From Flectonema sp. DT1601 (Eukaryota > Euglenozoa > Diplonemea > Diplonemida > Diplonemidae), in NCBI GenBank assembly GCA_964019425.1, contig OZ025785.1, positions 581,501 through 645,500 of the forward strand: a stretch of 64,000 nt of DNA, read 5' to 3'. Shown piece after piece: positions 38,829 through 48,594 of the stretch. The first letter of the stretch is position 1; each line of letters starts with the position of its first letter. A program made the position numbers and the translations under genes. Under the pieces are notes generated by a model that was not told where the DNA came from, ran no database searches, and saw nothing but the letters and a program-made list of their open reading frames with translations.

Positions 38829-39300
38829 ATGAAGGTATTTTGCACTGTTGTTCTTGCAATGTTGTATGGGTCGTCAGCCCAACAAGATGGTCAGGATTCA
38901 GAATACGGGATGTCATTCACTAAAGAAGAAATGGCGTTCATAATGAAAGAGATTGACGATGGTGACGTATGTTTTTTTTGAGTTGGTATTGTTGACAAAA
39001 AATATAAAAAAAAAATAAAATAAAAAATAACAAAAACCACAGAGTCTGTTGTCTGCCAGTGAAATTGTTACGTGGATGAAAGATGACATTGCGAAAAAGA
39101 TACATATGATGGATGACGATGAGAAAAAGGAATTATCGAACATTGGAGATGAGGAGTTTCTTCTCTCAGCAAACGAAATGATTGCCGAGGGAGACAAGAA
39201 CTCCGACAACCATTTATCTGAAGAAGAATTTTGGACAATTATGACCACGGGTGATGAAGGAGACATGGACCCTGACATCGAACTCGGAGATGAGAACTAA
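38829..39300 (+). CDS. Small secreted or luminal EF-hand protein (two exons)
   Basis: Exon 1 is 38829-38966, the intron 38967-39042 (76 nt, GTATGT...CCACAG) and exon 2 39043-39300; the product is 131 aa. Residues 1-17 (MKVFCTVVLAMLYGSSA) are a signal peptide. One canonical EF-hand loop, DKNSDNHLSEEEF, lies near residue 105, and a weaker acidic segment KEIDDGDSLLSASEIVTW sits at the exon junction and completes a first EF-hand-like loop only after splicing, which supports the splice. The tail is very acidic. There is no KDEL-type retention signal (ends LGDEN), so secretion or another endomembrane location is open. A TTTTATACAG site (AG 38814-38815) precedes the ATG by 13 nt. Confidence 0.82.
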
Positions 39301-40026
39301 ACATTTAACTCACGACAGCAATTCATGTCTACGCATGCAATCGCTGCTTTTTTTTTGTTTTGTTCCCCTCAAAAGTCCTTTTGATTATTTTTCAACGCTC
39401 GTAGTTTTTTGTCTGTTTTGATAACAAGAGATTATTCAAAAAAAACAAAAAAAAAAATTTTTTTTTTGGGGGGGGAAGGTGTCACGTGGAGGAAAAAAAA
39501 AAAGAGAGAAAATTTCAAAAAAAAAAAAAAAAAAAACCACCCCAAGCCATACAAGGGGATGATGTTGCGATTTAACCGTACGTAAAGATGTACTGCTTTT
39601 TTTTTTTTTTTTTTTTTTTTGTTCTTTTTTTGGATATTTAGTTATTCCGTATAAAGAAATAAAAAAATATTTGAAAGCCACTCGTATGTTGTTTTTACAC
39701 CCCCCCATTTTTTAAGTAAACATGTATGGTGAATTGCGTTATTATTATTGTATTAATTTTAACCCAGAGGCAAATTATTAATGATATTTACACAGGGGGG
39801 GGGAATACGACCAGACAACTTAATGATAGGACTGATGAGGAGAATCATGAAGTTTTGAACGGATCTCGTACTCTTACCACTCACCTGGTTTCAGGGACTT
39901 TTCCCCTCTTTTTCACAACAGTTTTTGTGAAAAAAGTCTGGAAAATGATACCGTGTAATGTAACAGGTTTTTTCTGATAATTATTTCTTTTTAACTTAAC
40001 AGGAATTGTACCATCAAATCAATGTG
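39301..40026. other. Intergenic, homopolymer- and G-run-rich
   Basis: No gene supported. Contains long A, T and G runs, and TTTTTAACTTAACAG (AG 40001-40002) 24 nt before the next ATG. Confidence 0.5.
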
Positions 40027-42549
40027 ATGAGTTCACCTCTCAACAGTACTGGATATGGAAAGAAGAAGACCTTATCATCTCTGGCAACACCAATAGGAAG
40101 TCGGAGATTACGAACTGAATTAGATCAATTTGGGGATTCAACTGACATCTCTGAAGATATTGAAATAACTCACAAGAGTTTTGTGAGGAAGACTGGAAAT
40201 GACAGCATGCTGTTAAATAAACTTTCAGGAGGACGTTCCGACAGTCCTCACCTGAAGTCTAAAAATTCATTCATGTGTCCAATTGGTAACAGAGATGACA
40301 CAATAAGATCCCTTTCAAGATCGAATTTAAAATCATTTGCCAATAAAAAAGAAGAAGACCGAAAGACACGTGCAGAAGAATCAGCCCGAAAACACAAAGA
40401 CGCAAGAGATAGAGCAGAAGCACACAGAAATGAACAAATTGAAATGTTGGAAACACAAGCAAAACTTCAACAAGATAAACGTGACAAGGTTGGGAATGAA
40501 CGAGTTGAGAAAAAAAAAGAAGTTCCTCTACTTCGAACTGGGTTATGGCTTCAAGCAATGTGCGCGATCACACCCCTAAATGGATTAGTCAGAGCATACC
40601 GTGAAAACAATGCAACTGCTACCCTGAGAATACTACTGCTACCGACAATATTAGTTTGGTTAAATAAAAGACGTTGTAGTAAGAGATTAGCAGCTCTACT
40701 GAGCAATAGAAGTAACGACTTAGAACGGCCAACACCCGATACCTTAAAAAAACTTGAATTTTTCGATGGATGGCAACGACACATGCTCGAGACGGTATCA
40801 CGAGAGCTGATCCCCCAATGCTACTCTGCTGGTGACTATATCTGTCGTGAGGGTGATGCTGGGGATCGAATGTTTATTTTTGGAAGTGGTGCCGTTGATA
40901 TTTACGTTCGAAGCGCGACAGTTCCAACCAAGTCAAGATCCATTGATAATTCAATAAAATTAGCAACTATTTCACCCGACAACGATCGTTCATATTTCGG
41001 AGAATTCACAGTCCTATGCAACGAACCACGTTCAGCTACATGCTATTGTCCGGAAGATTGTAACCTGTGGACATTAGATAGACAAACAGTTTCAAAAATC
41101 GTATCATTATTGCGACCTCGGGTTTTACAAAAATTAATTCAACGAACAGATGTCAGACGAGCTCTTAACATGGAAAAATTGTATCCTCTGCAACCGAGTC
41201 AACTTCGAAATGGAAATAAAATTTTTAAATCTTGGGAGACGACACAATTAAAATCATTATGCAAACACTTCACTCCATTAGTACTAAGAGCAGGAAGGAC
41301 AATAATACAACAAGGTGATCAAGGTGATGCTTTGTATTTTGTATTAACTGGATCGTTGACTGTCACGAAAAAACAAGTCATTGATGACAATGACAGTAAT
41401 ACTTCCTCAGATGGATTCTCTAGTGATGAATCACAGGGTAGTACGTCGTCGTTTTCTAGCTTCCGATCTCAAAATCGTTTGGCAAGTCCGACATCGCCGT
41501 CTCGTAACATAAGTTCATTTAATAATAAGAAAAAGAATAATACTCCTGTGAGGATTAAATCACAAAATGAAAGAAAATGTTCATCGAATTCTGGTGGTTT
41601 GATTAGATGTGAAAGTGCGGAAACAGTCGTAACGTCAGAATCATCTGATATCGATGGTGATCCTGATTCCAAAATCGTGGCAATACTCGAAGCTGGAGAC
41701 GTATTTGGACAAGTTAGCATCATATTTTCTGAACCACGCTGTGCCACTGTAACCTGTCGGAGTAATTGCGAACTTTGGAAATTAGAACGACATTCTGTAA
41801 TGGACTTTCTCATGGCTGATCCGCAACTGTTCATCGAATGTAAAGAAATAACAAACACCGCCAGAGCTCAGTGGCTTCCCTCTTGCTCTGTTAGCTATTT
41901 GAACTCACCTTTGTTAGCTTCTGTGAATTTACCAAAGTCTTTTTATAAACAACTTGTTGCGTGGTTGACACCATTGGTGGTAGACATGACTTCAATTGTT
42001 ATTCAGAGTGGTTCTGATAATGTTCGGATGATTTGTCTTACTCGGGGAACTATTGTTGATCCGAAAACTCAAAATAAAATAACAGCACCAGCGGTGATAG
42101 GTCTACCTGAAGTCTTAACAGGTCAACCCTATTGGGCTGTAACGTACAAAGCAGTTACGATGTGTGAGATGTGGTGTGCTACACCTCAGGTCTTACTTAG
42201 TCAAATTAAGCAGTCTGGATATCTACATGTCGTTGACAACGAAGCATTCCATGATAAACTACTTGCTACTTGTTTCTTGATGCATAAACCGTATACTCCG
42301 TTGGAGGTTAATATTCCTGAGCGGGATCCTTGTTCTCCTTGCTCTCCTTGTTCTCCTGTAAAAAGTTTTTCAAGTCACAATTCCAGACTATCAATGTCAT
42401 CATCGTCGAGGGTAATTCCGAGTCGGATTAGAAGTCCAACATCACCACTTCGAATGCAACAACGGACGTTATCAATCTCCTCAAACAGCAGCAGATCATC
42501 AAAACGAGGAAGTTATCGAGTCGTTAGAAGAGTTGTTCCAACTACTTGA
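40027..42549 (+). CDS. Cyclic-nucleotide-binding-domain protein
   Basis: From ATG 40027 the product has 840 aa. An N-terminal charged coiled coil (about 100-165) precedes a possible short hydrophobic stretch (ATLRILLLPTILVWL, ~205). CNB domain 1 spans about 240-370, with EGDAGDRMFIFGSGAVDIYV and a phosphate-binding cassette FGEFTVLCNEPRSAT that keeps Glu and Arg. CNB domain 2 spans about 395-610, interrupted by a ~100-residue Ser-rich insertion between GSLTVTKK and VAILEAGDVFGQVSII; its cassette has Gln for Glu (FGQ...EPRCAT). A third, degenerate CNB-like region lies at about 625-730. The tail is Ser/Arg-rich with a CSPCSPCSPV repeat. The family binds cAMP or cGMP; there is no kinase or channel domain, so it may act as a regulatory or flagellar scaffold protein. 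Confidence 0.82.
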   Translation: MSSPLNSTGYGKKKTLSSLATPIGSRRLRTELDQFGDSTDISEDIEITHKSFVRKTGNDSMLLNKLSGGRSDSPHLKSKNSFMCPIGNRDDTIRSLSRSNLKSFANKKEEDRKTRAEESARKHKDARDRAEAHRNEQIEMLETQAKLQQDKRDKVGNERVEKKKEVPLLRTGLWLQAMCAITPLNGLVRAYRENNATATLRILLLPTILVWLNKRRCSKRLAALLSNRSNDLERPTPDTLKKLEFFDGWQRHMLETVSRELIPQCYSAGDYICREGDAGDRMFIFGSGAVDIYVRSATVPTKSRSIDNSIKLATISPDNDRSYFGEFTVLCNEPRSATCYCPEDCNLWTLDRQTVSKIVSLLRPRVLQKLIQRTDVRRALNMEKLYPLQPSQLRNGNKIFKSWETTQLKSLCKHFTPLVLRAGRTIIQQGDQGDALYFVLTGSLTVTKKQVIDDNDSNTSSDGFSSDESQGSTSSFSSFRSQNRLASPTSPSRNISSFNNKKKNNTPVRIKSQNERKCSSNSGGLIRCESAETVVTSESSDIDGDPDSKIVAILEAGDVFGQVSIIFSEPRCATVTCRSNCELWKLERHSVMDFLMADPQLFIECKEITNTARAQWLPSCSVSYLNSPLLASVNLPKSFYKQLVAWLTPLVVDMTSIVIQSGSDNVRMICLTRGTIVDPKTQNKITAPAVIGLPEVLTGQPYWAVTYKAVTMCEMWCATPQVLLSQIKQSGYLHVVDNEAFHDKLLATCFLMHKPYTPLEVNIPERDPCSPCSPCSPVKSFSSHNSRLSMSSSSRVIPSRIRSPTSPLRMQQRTLSISSNSSRSSKRGSYRVVRRVVPTT

Positions 42550-43338
42550 GATGATCTCTTTTATTTACACTTTTAGTTAGACTTCGGTCTTTTACAAGAT
42601 CGGTTTTATTTTTTCCGCTCTTTTTTTTTTTTTTTCGTCCCCGCATTTGCACTATTTTTTTCTCTCTTTTTTTTCATGTAACATGTTAGGCAACACACGT
42701 AAACCTCCTTTAGCTTTTATCAGTTTACGTTTGGTTCACAGGGGGGGGATTTTTTTCTTTGATACAAACGAACAGAAAAAAAAAACATATCAACAAGTGT
42801 TTCATTACTATTGTCTGGTTTATAAAGCCAATTTTTTTTTTTTTTTTTTTCCTTTTTGGTTATTTTTCGTCAGCATTGATAAAGTTGATATGTGTCTTTA
42901 TTAATACTGACTATGGGTGGATCGCTTGAGCAATCATCCATTTTCGGGACCGGTTCATTCAGCAGGTGAGTTGTTACACACATAATCAGATGAGGGCTTC
43001 CATGGCCACCGTCCTGATGAGCGACAACTCTCGTCGGCAGTCCAGATTTTCGATAAAGTCAAAAAAATCATTTTTATTATTATGAATAAGTCATCATCAG
43101 CATGCAGACTCAGCACATTACTCCGATTTCCAGCTGGTGTTTCCACCTCGCTGTTGGTTTTGTGTGTGGAGGTCAACTACTTCTATTTTTCCCCTTTCTT
43201 TTTCTGTTTAGCTCCCGTTGCTGGTATTTTTTTTCCGCTTCGAAAAGAAATTTATTTTCTCTCTAGTGACTTGTGAGTGTTAAACTATTTATTTTTAATA
43301 TCAGGTTATCGCCCCTTCCCCTTTAAAACGTAAATGAT
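42550..43338. other. Intergenic with a small dispersed repeat
   Basis: No gene supported. 42681-42750 (GTTAGGCA-CACACGTAAACC...GGTTCAC) recurs at 45969-46040. An acceptor-like AATATCAG (AG 43303-43304) precedes the next ATG by 34 nt. Confidence 0.45.
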
Positions 43339-44391
43339 ATGCCACATGATTCTAAACCGAAAGATCGAATAGAATATGACAACGGAATGTGTCTTCCAAT
43401 AAAATATAAAATGAAATCTCAAATTCCAAAAGGTGTCATCGCTACTGATGAGTTGACGGGAACAGATATAATGATAACGAGGTTTGAGAATATTCTTGAA
43501 GACAAACAAGCGTTAGAGTCGTGTGTCACTGGCATGATGTTACTTCAGCATTTTAGTGAAGCAAAAGGCATTGAAGATCTTGTTGATATCTTTACTAATC
43601 AAGATGGTCAAAGGCTCGATGTTTACTTCTCAACAACCCTAATGAAAACAAATCTCCATAATATTATAAAGTCACCTCAAGAGCTTTCTGTTGATCATTT
43701 TATTTATTTAACGTACCTGTTGGTAAGAACACTAAAGTACGCACACAGTGCTGGTGGATTCCCTGGTTCAGTTGAACCCCAAACTGTTTGGGTCAATCAG
43801 AACTGTGATATTCTTCTGACAACTTGTTCCATAGCATCGGTTGGTCGGAACTATAAATCCCCAGAAATAGTTTTTAGAAATTCAAAAACTGTTGGAAAAA
43901 TATCATCGGCTGTAGACATGTGGAGTGTAGGTTTGATTCTGGGCGAGCTACTACTGAGAGCTCCGCTTTTCACTCAAAAAAGTGATTCAAAACGTGTCAT
44001 TGAATTCGCAGAGCTTCTCGGAGCACCAACGGAAGATGATTTATTAGCACTTGGGTTTTCACAACAGCCGCATTATCTACAGGCGGCTTTAGAGCTCTTT
44101 GATGGGTTAAGTCTCGACCATTCTTTGAATGAAAAGTTTCCTACAGCTCCTCCGATGGCTGTCGATTTATTATCAAAAGTGTTGTTGTTTAATCCTCTTA
44201 AAAGATTAACTCCGACTGAAGCTCTTCAGCATCCGTTCTTTGAGACACTTCATTTTGAAGAGGATGAACCTATCTGTGAGAGATTCTCTTGGTGTTTATC
44301 AAAATCAGCAACTGTTTTAGAAATAAAGGAATTGTTGTGGGAGCAGATTAGAAAAATTAGAATGAAATCAGCTGCCAGCTGTTTAGTTTGA
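43339..44391 (+). CDS. MAPK-like predicted pseudokinase
   Basis: The 350-aa protein has the size and C-lobe of a MAP/CMGC kinase: KISSAVDMWSVGLILGELLL, LFTQKSD..., LLGAPTEDDL, MAVDLLSKVLLFNPLKRLTP and EALQHPFFETLH are all in order. The catalytic residues are gone: the VAIK lysine position reads DIMITRF, the HRDLKPxN loop reads GFPGSVEPQTVWVN, and the DFG position reads TTCSIAS. The APE motif survives as YKSPE. There is no Gly-rich loop. This combination predicts a protein that keeps the kinase fold but not phosphotransfer, probably a scaffold or allosteric partner in MAPK-type signalling. The frame is clean and codon use is ordinary, so it is not simply a pseudogene. Confidence 0.8.
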   Translation: MPHDSKPKDRIEYDNGMCLPIKYKMKSQIPKGVIATDELTGTDIMITRFENILEDKQALESCVTGMMLLQHFSEAKGIEDLVDIFTNQDGQRLDVYFSTTLMKTNLHNIIKSPQELSVDHFIYLTYLLVRTLKYAHSAGGFPGSVEPQTVWVNQNCDILLTTCSIASVGRNYKSPEIVFRNSKTVGKISSAVDMWSVGLILGELLLRAPLFTQKSDSKRVIEFAELLGAPTEDDLLALGFSQQPHYLQAALELFDGLSLDHSLNEKFPTAPPMAVDLLSKVLLFNPLKRLTPTEALQHPFFETLHFEEDEPICERFSWCLSKSATVLEIKELLWEQIRKIRMKSAASCLV

Positions 44392-47300
44392 CGGACACTA
44401 CAGAAAGCATTCGTGTCCTTTATTTCAACTGAAAAAAGACGGAAAACTTCGTCTTACTGCTGACTCATTACGGGGGTCTCTTTATCTCATGTTTTTCTTT
44501 TGTTGTTTCTTTTTTCTTTCTAAAAAAGAAGAAAAATTGTGCGTAAGCCGAGTTTCTTTTTTTCAATTACTGTGCTACTCGGTGTTTGCACTCGTTTGTC
44601 TCGTTACTAATTCAGGTTTTGAGCTGCCGTATGCAGCGCCTGCTTGAAAGTTTTTTGGGCAACTTACGCTTCACTACCATCACTACAATTTGAGGTTTTT
44701 TTTTTTTTTTTTTTAAAAAAAAGTATAAAAAGGGGAATATTCCTTCTCCCTTTTTTTTTTTTTTAAAAAAAATTCTTTTTATAATAAAAGTTTGTCTGCG
44801 TGTCTTCTCGTTTCATGAGTGTGACAGAAAGTGATCCTCTCAGGGATTGGGTTCGACATAATGTCGTAGTATTTGGGGACTCACAGATAGTTAACCGTTC
44901 CGCCCTGTTGTGTCTATCCATCCGGTACTCGTTTGTATGTCAGACTCGCTAACTAAACTATCTAGTATTATTTTGTGAAACTACGTATTCCACAACTGTT
45001 TTATGGAACAGCAGAACAATTGTGTTTTTTTTTCCCCCTTCTTTTTTTTTTTTTTTTACAATAAAAACTCATATTCCTACTCTGATGATAGCCTTTTCAA
45101 AGACTCGATTCTGTTTTTTTTTTCTTTTTTTAATATCTACAGGGCCTGTCCTATTTTTTTCCCCTGCTTACAAACATTCAAATCCACCCCCCTTGCTGAT
45201 CACTTCTCTACTCTCAATAAAATAGTTGACGTTTGGTGAAACAGAAAAAGGGACGTGTCTCACTTATTGCCTCATAACATCCGACTGTAAGATCTGTTAG
45301 CAATTTATATGTCTGGGCAATAAATCGATTGCCGTATACACCATAGACGATTAAAAAAAAAATAATAAACTACTATTTTTTTTTGTTGTTGTTACTGCTT
45401 GAAAAGTCATGGATGATCTGTTTTTCTTTCTCTCTTTTCCTGCTTGTGTTTTTGGAGGTCAAAAAAAAAAAAAAAAAAAAAAAAAAACATTAAGTTCGAG
45501 AGACAAGTATTTGAAATTTGTTTATCTATTCCAGTTAAATTGAACGAGTACCGTCTCTTCGTGTTTTTATTAGAGCCTTTTGTGTTCAATTTCTTTTTTT
45601 TTTTTTTTTTTTTGTGACAAAAAAAAATTCATAATTATGGAACCTTATGAAAAAGAAAGGAAAAGACCTCTAATCCGAATACAACGGTGTCTGGAAACCG
45701 CCAAACTCTGTGCAAAAAAAAAAAAAAAAAAAAAAAAAGGTGCATTTTGTGACTATTAAAAATACGTTTTGCATTTGTTTTACCTCAATTTTCTTTCACT
45801 TGAATTAAAAAAAAAAAATTGTGCCACAGCAATTCAAAGAAATTGCTGGCATTTCATTGTTTTCTTAACCCATTTTTTTTTACTGTGACACGCACGCTCC
45901 TTGTCGTTGTTTTTTTTTTTTTTTTTTCTTTTTTTTGTATTTAACAAAGTATTGTAAGAACGAAAAAAGAATGTTAGGCAGCACACGTAAACCTCCTTTA
46001 GCTTTTTATCAGTTTAAGTCGGTTCACGGGGGTTTCGTGTCACAAACAATTTTTTGACTTCGTCTTACCTTTCTATTCGGTAGCATAAAAACTACACTTT
46101 AATTTTTTGTAAATATGTTATTGTTGTGTTGGTTTTTGAATAGTGGGGTGTTAAGTGTTTTATTGTTGTATTTTTTTTTTTTTTTTTTTTTGAAAAAAAA
46201 TATACCTTTCATGGTGTGAATAATTCATTGTGCAAGTCTTAATACCCGAAAATTGAGAAGAGATTTTCTGTGTCGGCGGCAGTTCGCTGCTATAACAGGT
46301 GGCCAGTACTTATTTCCCCTGCTCTTTTCTCTCTTTTTCAGCAGACATTTTTTGATCTGAGCTGTTGTGAACAATTACAACGGTTTTCTTTCCTCCTTGT
46401 TTCTACTTCTTTATTTTTAATCTACCGTTCGGGAAGGTTTGTTCACCATAACCTCCGACACCTTCATCTTTATGTCTTTTTTCTAATTTATTATCTTTAA
46501 AAAAAAAGTAGGGAAAAAAAACAAAAAAATCGAAAAAAAAAAAAAAATTAATTTTGGGGATCTGGAAGATTTTCGTAACGTGCTAATTATAGTTATGGTG
46601 CTTCGAAAGAGACCAACTTAATGTGGTCACCGAATCCCCATGTTCGACAGCACGATCAAAATTGTTGGATCCTTTATATTTAAACACACGCAGTAGCAAA
46701 GTTACTCTTCCACTTCCTTCACCACGCGCCCTTGATTTTTTATCTCAGGCAGACGTGTGATTGAAATGAGGAGGAATTTTTTTTTTATAATTTTTATTTT
46801 TTTTGTGTTCCTTTCGAAAATGCTATTGCTGCCGAAGGCTTTCAATAAGAAATCCCTTGGAGAAGTAATGCACATCAATCCCTTTTTTTTTCTTTCTTTT
46901 TTTTTTCTTCCTTTCCTTCTCTCTCGAGAGCTGCTAGAATACTACACCACTACACTATAATATTAAATCACTCACCCATAGAGAGGGCTGGTGTTTAAGA
47001 TTAAAAGTCAGAGGAACCTTTTATCCTCAGCATCGTTAATCTTTTACTTTTTTTTACCCTTTTTGACAAGTTTGTGATTATTTTTTATTTTATTATTTTT
47101 TTTTTTTTTTTTTTGTATGCAGTTCTCTGCTTCTGTTAATCTGTACGATGCGCTCCTTAGTTCGCTGTATCAGCGATGCTCAGTAGGCAATATTGTAGAC
47201 TTCCTTATCTATCTATCTAGTTAGCAGAACAATGTGTTTTTGTAACTTTTCTTGTTTTTTTTTTTTAATATAATAAACTCAAATTCTATCTAATTAGATG

Positions 47301-48208
47301 CTTTAGTAAATTCTTATTCTTATTCTCTATTTTTTTTTATTCTCACTTTTTCTATACTAAAATTAATAATACTATCTAGTTGGTCAGTTGACTGAAGTGG
47401 CTGAGGCCTTCTTCGTTTTTTTTTTTTTTGCACCGACGAAGTCAGAGAAAAAACTATTTCTATTTACCTGTGCCGCCAGTAAAACTAGCTGTGATCAATT
47501 ATCTTTTAAAGCATAAATAACGGTATTGTATGTAGCACTCTCACCGTCTAGCTGGATTATGTTTTATCAAATAAAAAAAAAAAAGCAAAAAAAATTATGT
47601 GTGAGGCTAGTTTCTCTGTGAGTCAAATACATAGTTCTTTTTACCTTTTTTTTTTTTTTTTTTTTTCTTCTTCTCCCCAATTTATTTATTTACTTGATTT
47701 TTTTTTTGAAGTGTGTGTAAAAGAAAATACTAATTTTGTTAATCTGTAACGAGCTGCAGGGTATGCACCCCCCGAAATCCCTATATTCGACGGACAGTAA
47801 GTATGGGATTTTTATCAACCCCAACTGTTAGTTTCTTTTCATTGCGACCCAGATTTAGCTGGTTTCAAATTGCTTTATTTAATCATAGTATCAAGTTACC
47901 CCCTCTCATTTCGACATTACATTTATCCTAATGTAATGTCCTCTACGTGTTATACAGCTTTAGTCAACTGTACCATAATTCTGGTGCAATACAGATATTT
48001 ATATTTCTTCATAAATATGTTCAAAACGTTTCAAAACCCCCTGTTGTCAAAGATTGTCGAAGGAATTGTTGTTCCTTTGAGCGTTAAGAATGCAATATCA
48101 AATCTATCTTCTTATTGACATTCTGTGATGGGAACTAATGACTATGATGGTGGTAGATGAACTCTCATGCGTTAGTTCCTTAAGTAGAGGGAAAAAAAAA
48201 AAAAAAAA
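44392..48208. other. Gene-poor, homopolymer- and repeat-rich region
   Basis: No gene supported over 3.8 kb. It has many A/T tracts. Repeat scraps: 45969-46040 matches 42681-42750; 45656-45716 is a diverged copy of the inverted-repeat arm at 48209-48254; 47433-47470 (CACCGACGAAGTCAG) weakly resembles the 61856 repeat. Short frames rich in Phe/Lys are low complexity. Confidence 0.5.
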
Positions 48209-48254
48209 GGGAAAACCCCTAATTCCACAAAAATAGTTTGCGAAATCGCCAACT
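48209..48254 (+). repeat. Left arm of a 46-bp inverted repeat
   Basis: Starts GGGAAAACCCCTAATTC next to an A-tract (48191-48208) and ends CGAAATCGCCAACT. It is the inverse of 54098-54143 with two mismatches in 46. Confidence 0.85.
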
Positions 48255-48411
48255 CATCACAAAAATTTTAACCGCTCGAAACAACCCAACATGACGGGAA
48301 AATCTTCAGGCATACAAGTGGAGTCACACAATTGTGGCTAGTTTTCATAAGGGAGGCAACAAAACGTTAATTGCAATCTCTGAATCGGTTCCATCACCAA
48401 GCTTCGTCGAC

Positions 48412-48594
48412 ATGGGTAAAGATGCGTACCTTGTAATCAACATGGAAACTAAAAGAGAAAAGCCGGTCAAATTGGGGCCGACCTTCAACCCGGGCAAGGG
48501 TCCAGTTATATCTGGTGATCTGAAGCGACACTGTGCTGAAGAACCAACCGATACTACTAAAACGACTGATGTGGAAATGGATAATTCAAACTGA
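48412..48594 (+). CDS. LINE ORF1 (short)
   Basis: From the first in-frame ATG the product is 60 aa (MGKDAYLVINMETKREK...); the open frame extends upstream to 48295 without ATG. A 16-codon frame starting at ATG 48291 overlaps it in another frame, so a slipped or truncated start is possible. The segment is basic to neutral, with KLGPTFNPGKGP and a single Cys-His, and shows no known RNA-binding domain. It ends at UGA (48592-48594) in the same frame as ORF2. Confidence 0.5.
   Translation: MGKDAYLVINMETKREKPVKLGPTFNPGKGPVISGDLKRHCAEEPTDTTKTTDVEMDNSN

Noticed and set aside
43013-43045. CCTGATGAGCGAC...GTCG considered as a hammerhead ribozyme
   Set aside because: The CUGAUGAG and a stem II are present, but the required GAAA after stem II is missing and no cleavage-site stem can be placed. 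A similar CTGATGAG at 39832 fails too.
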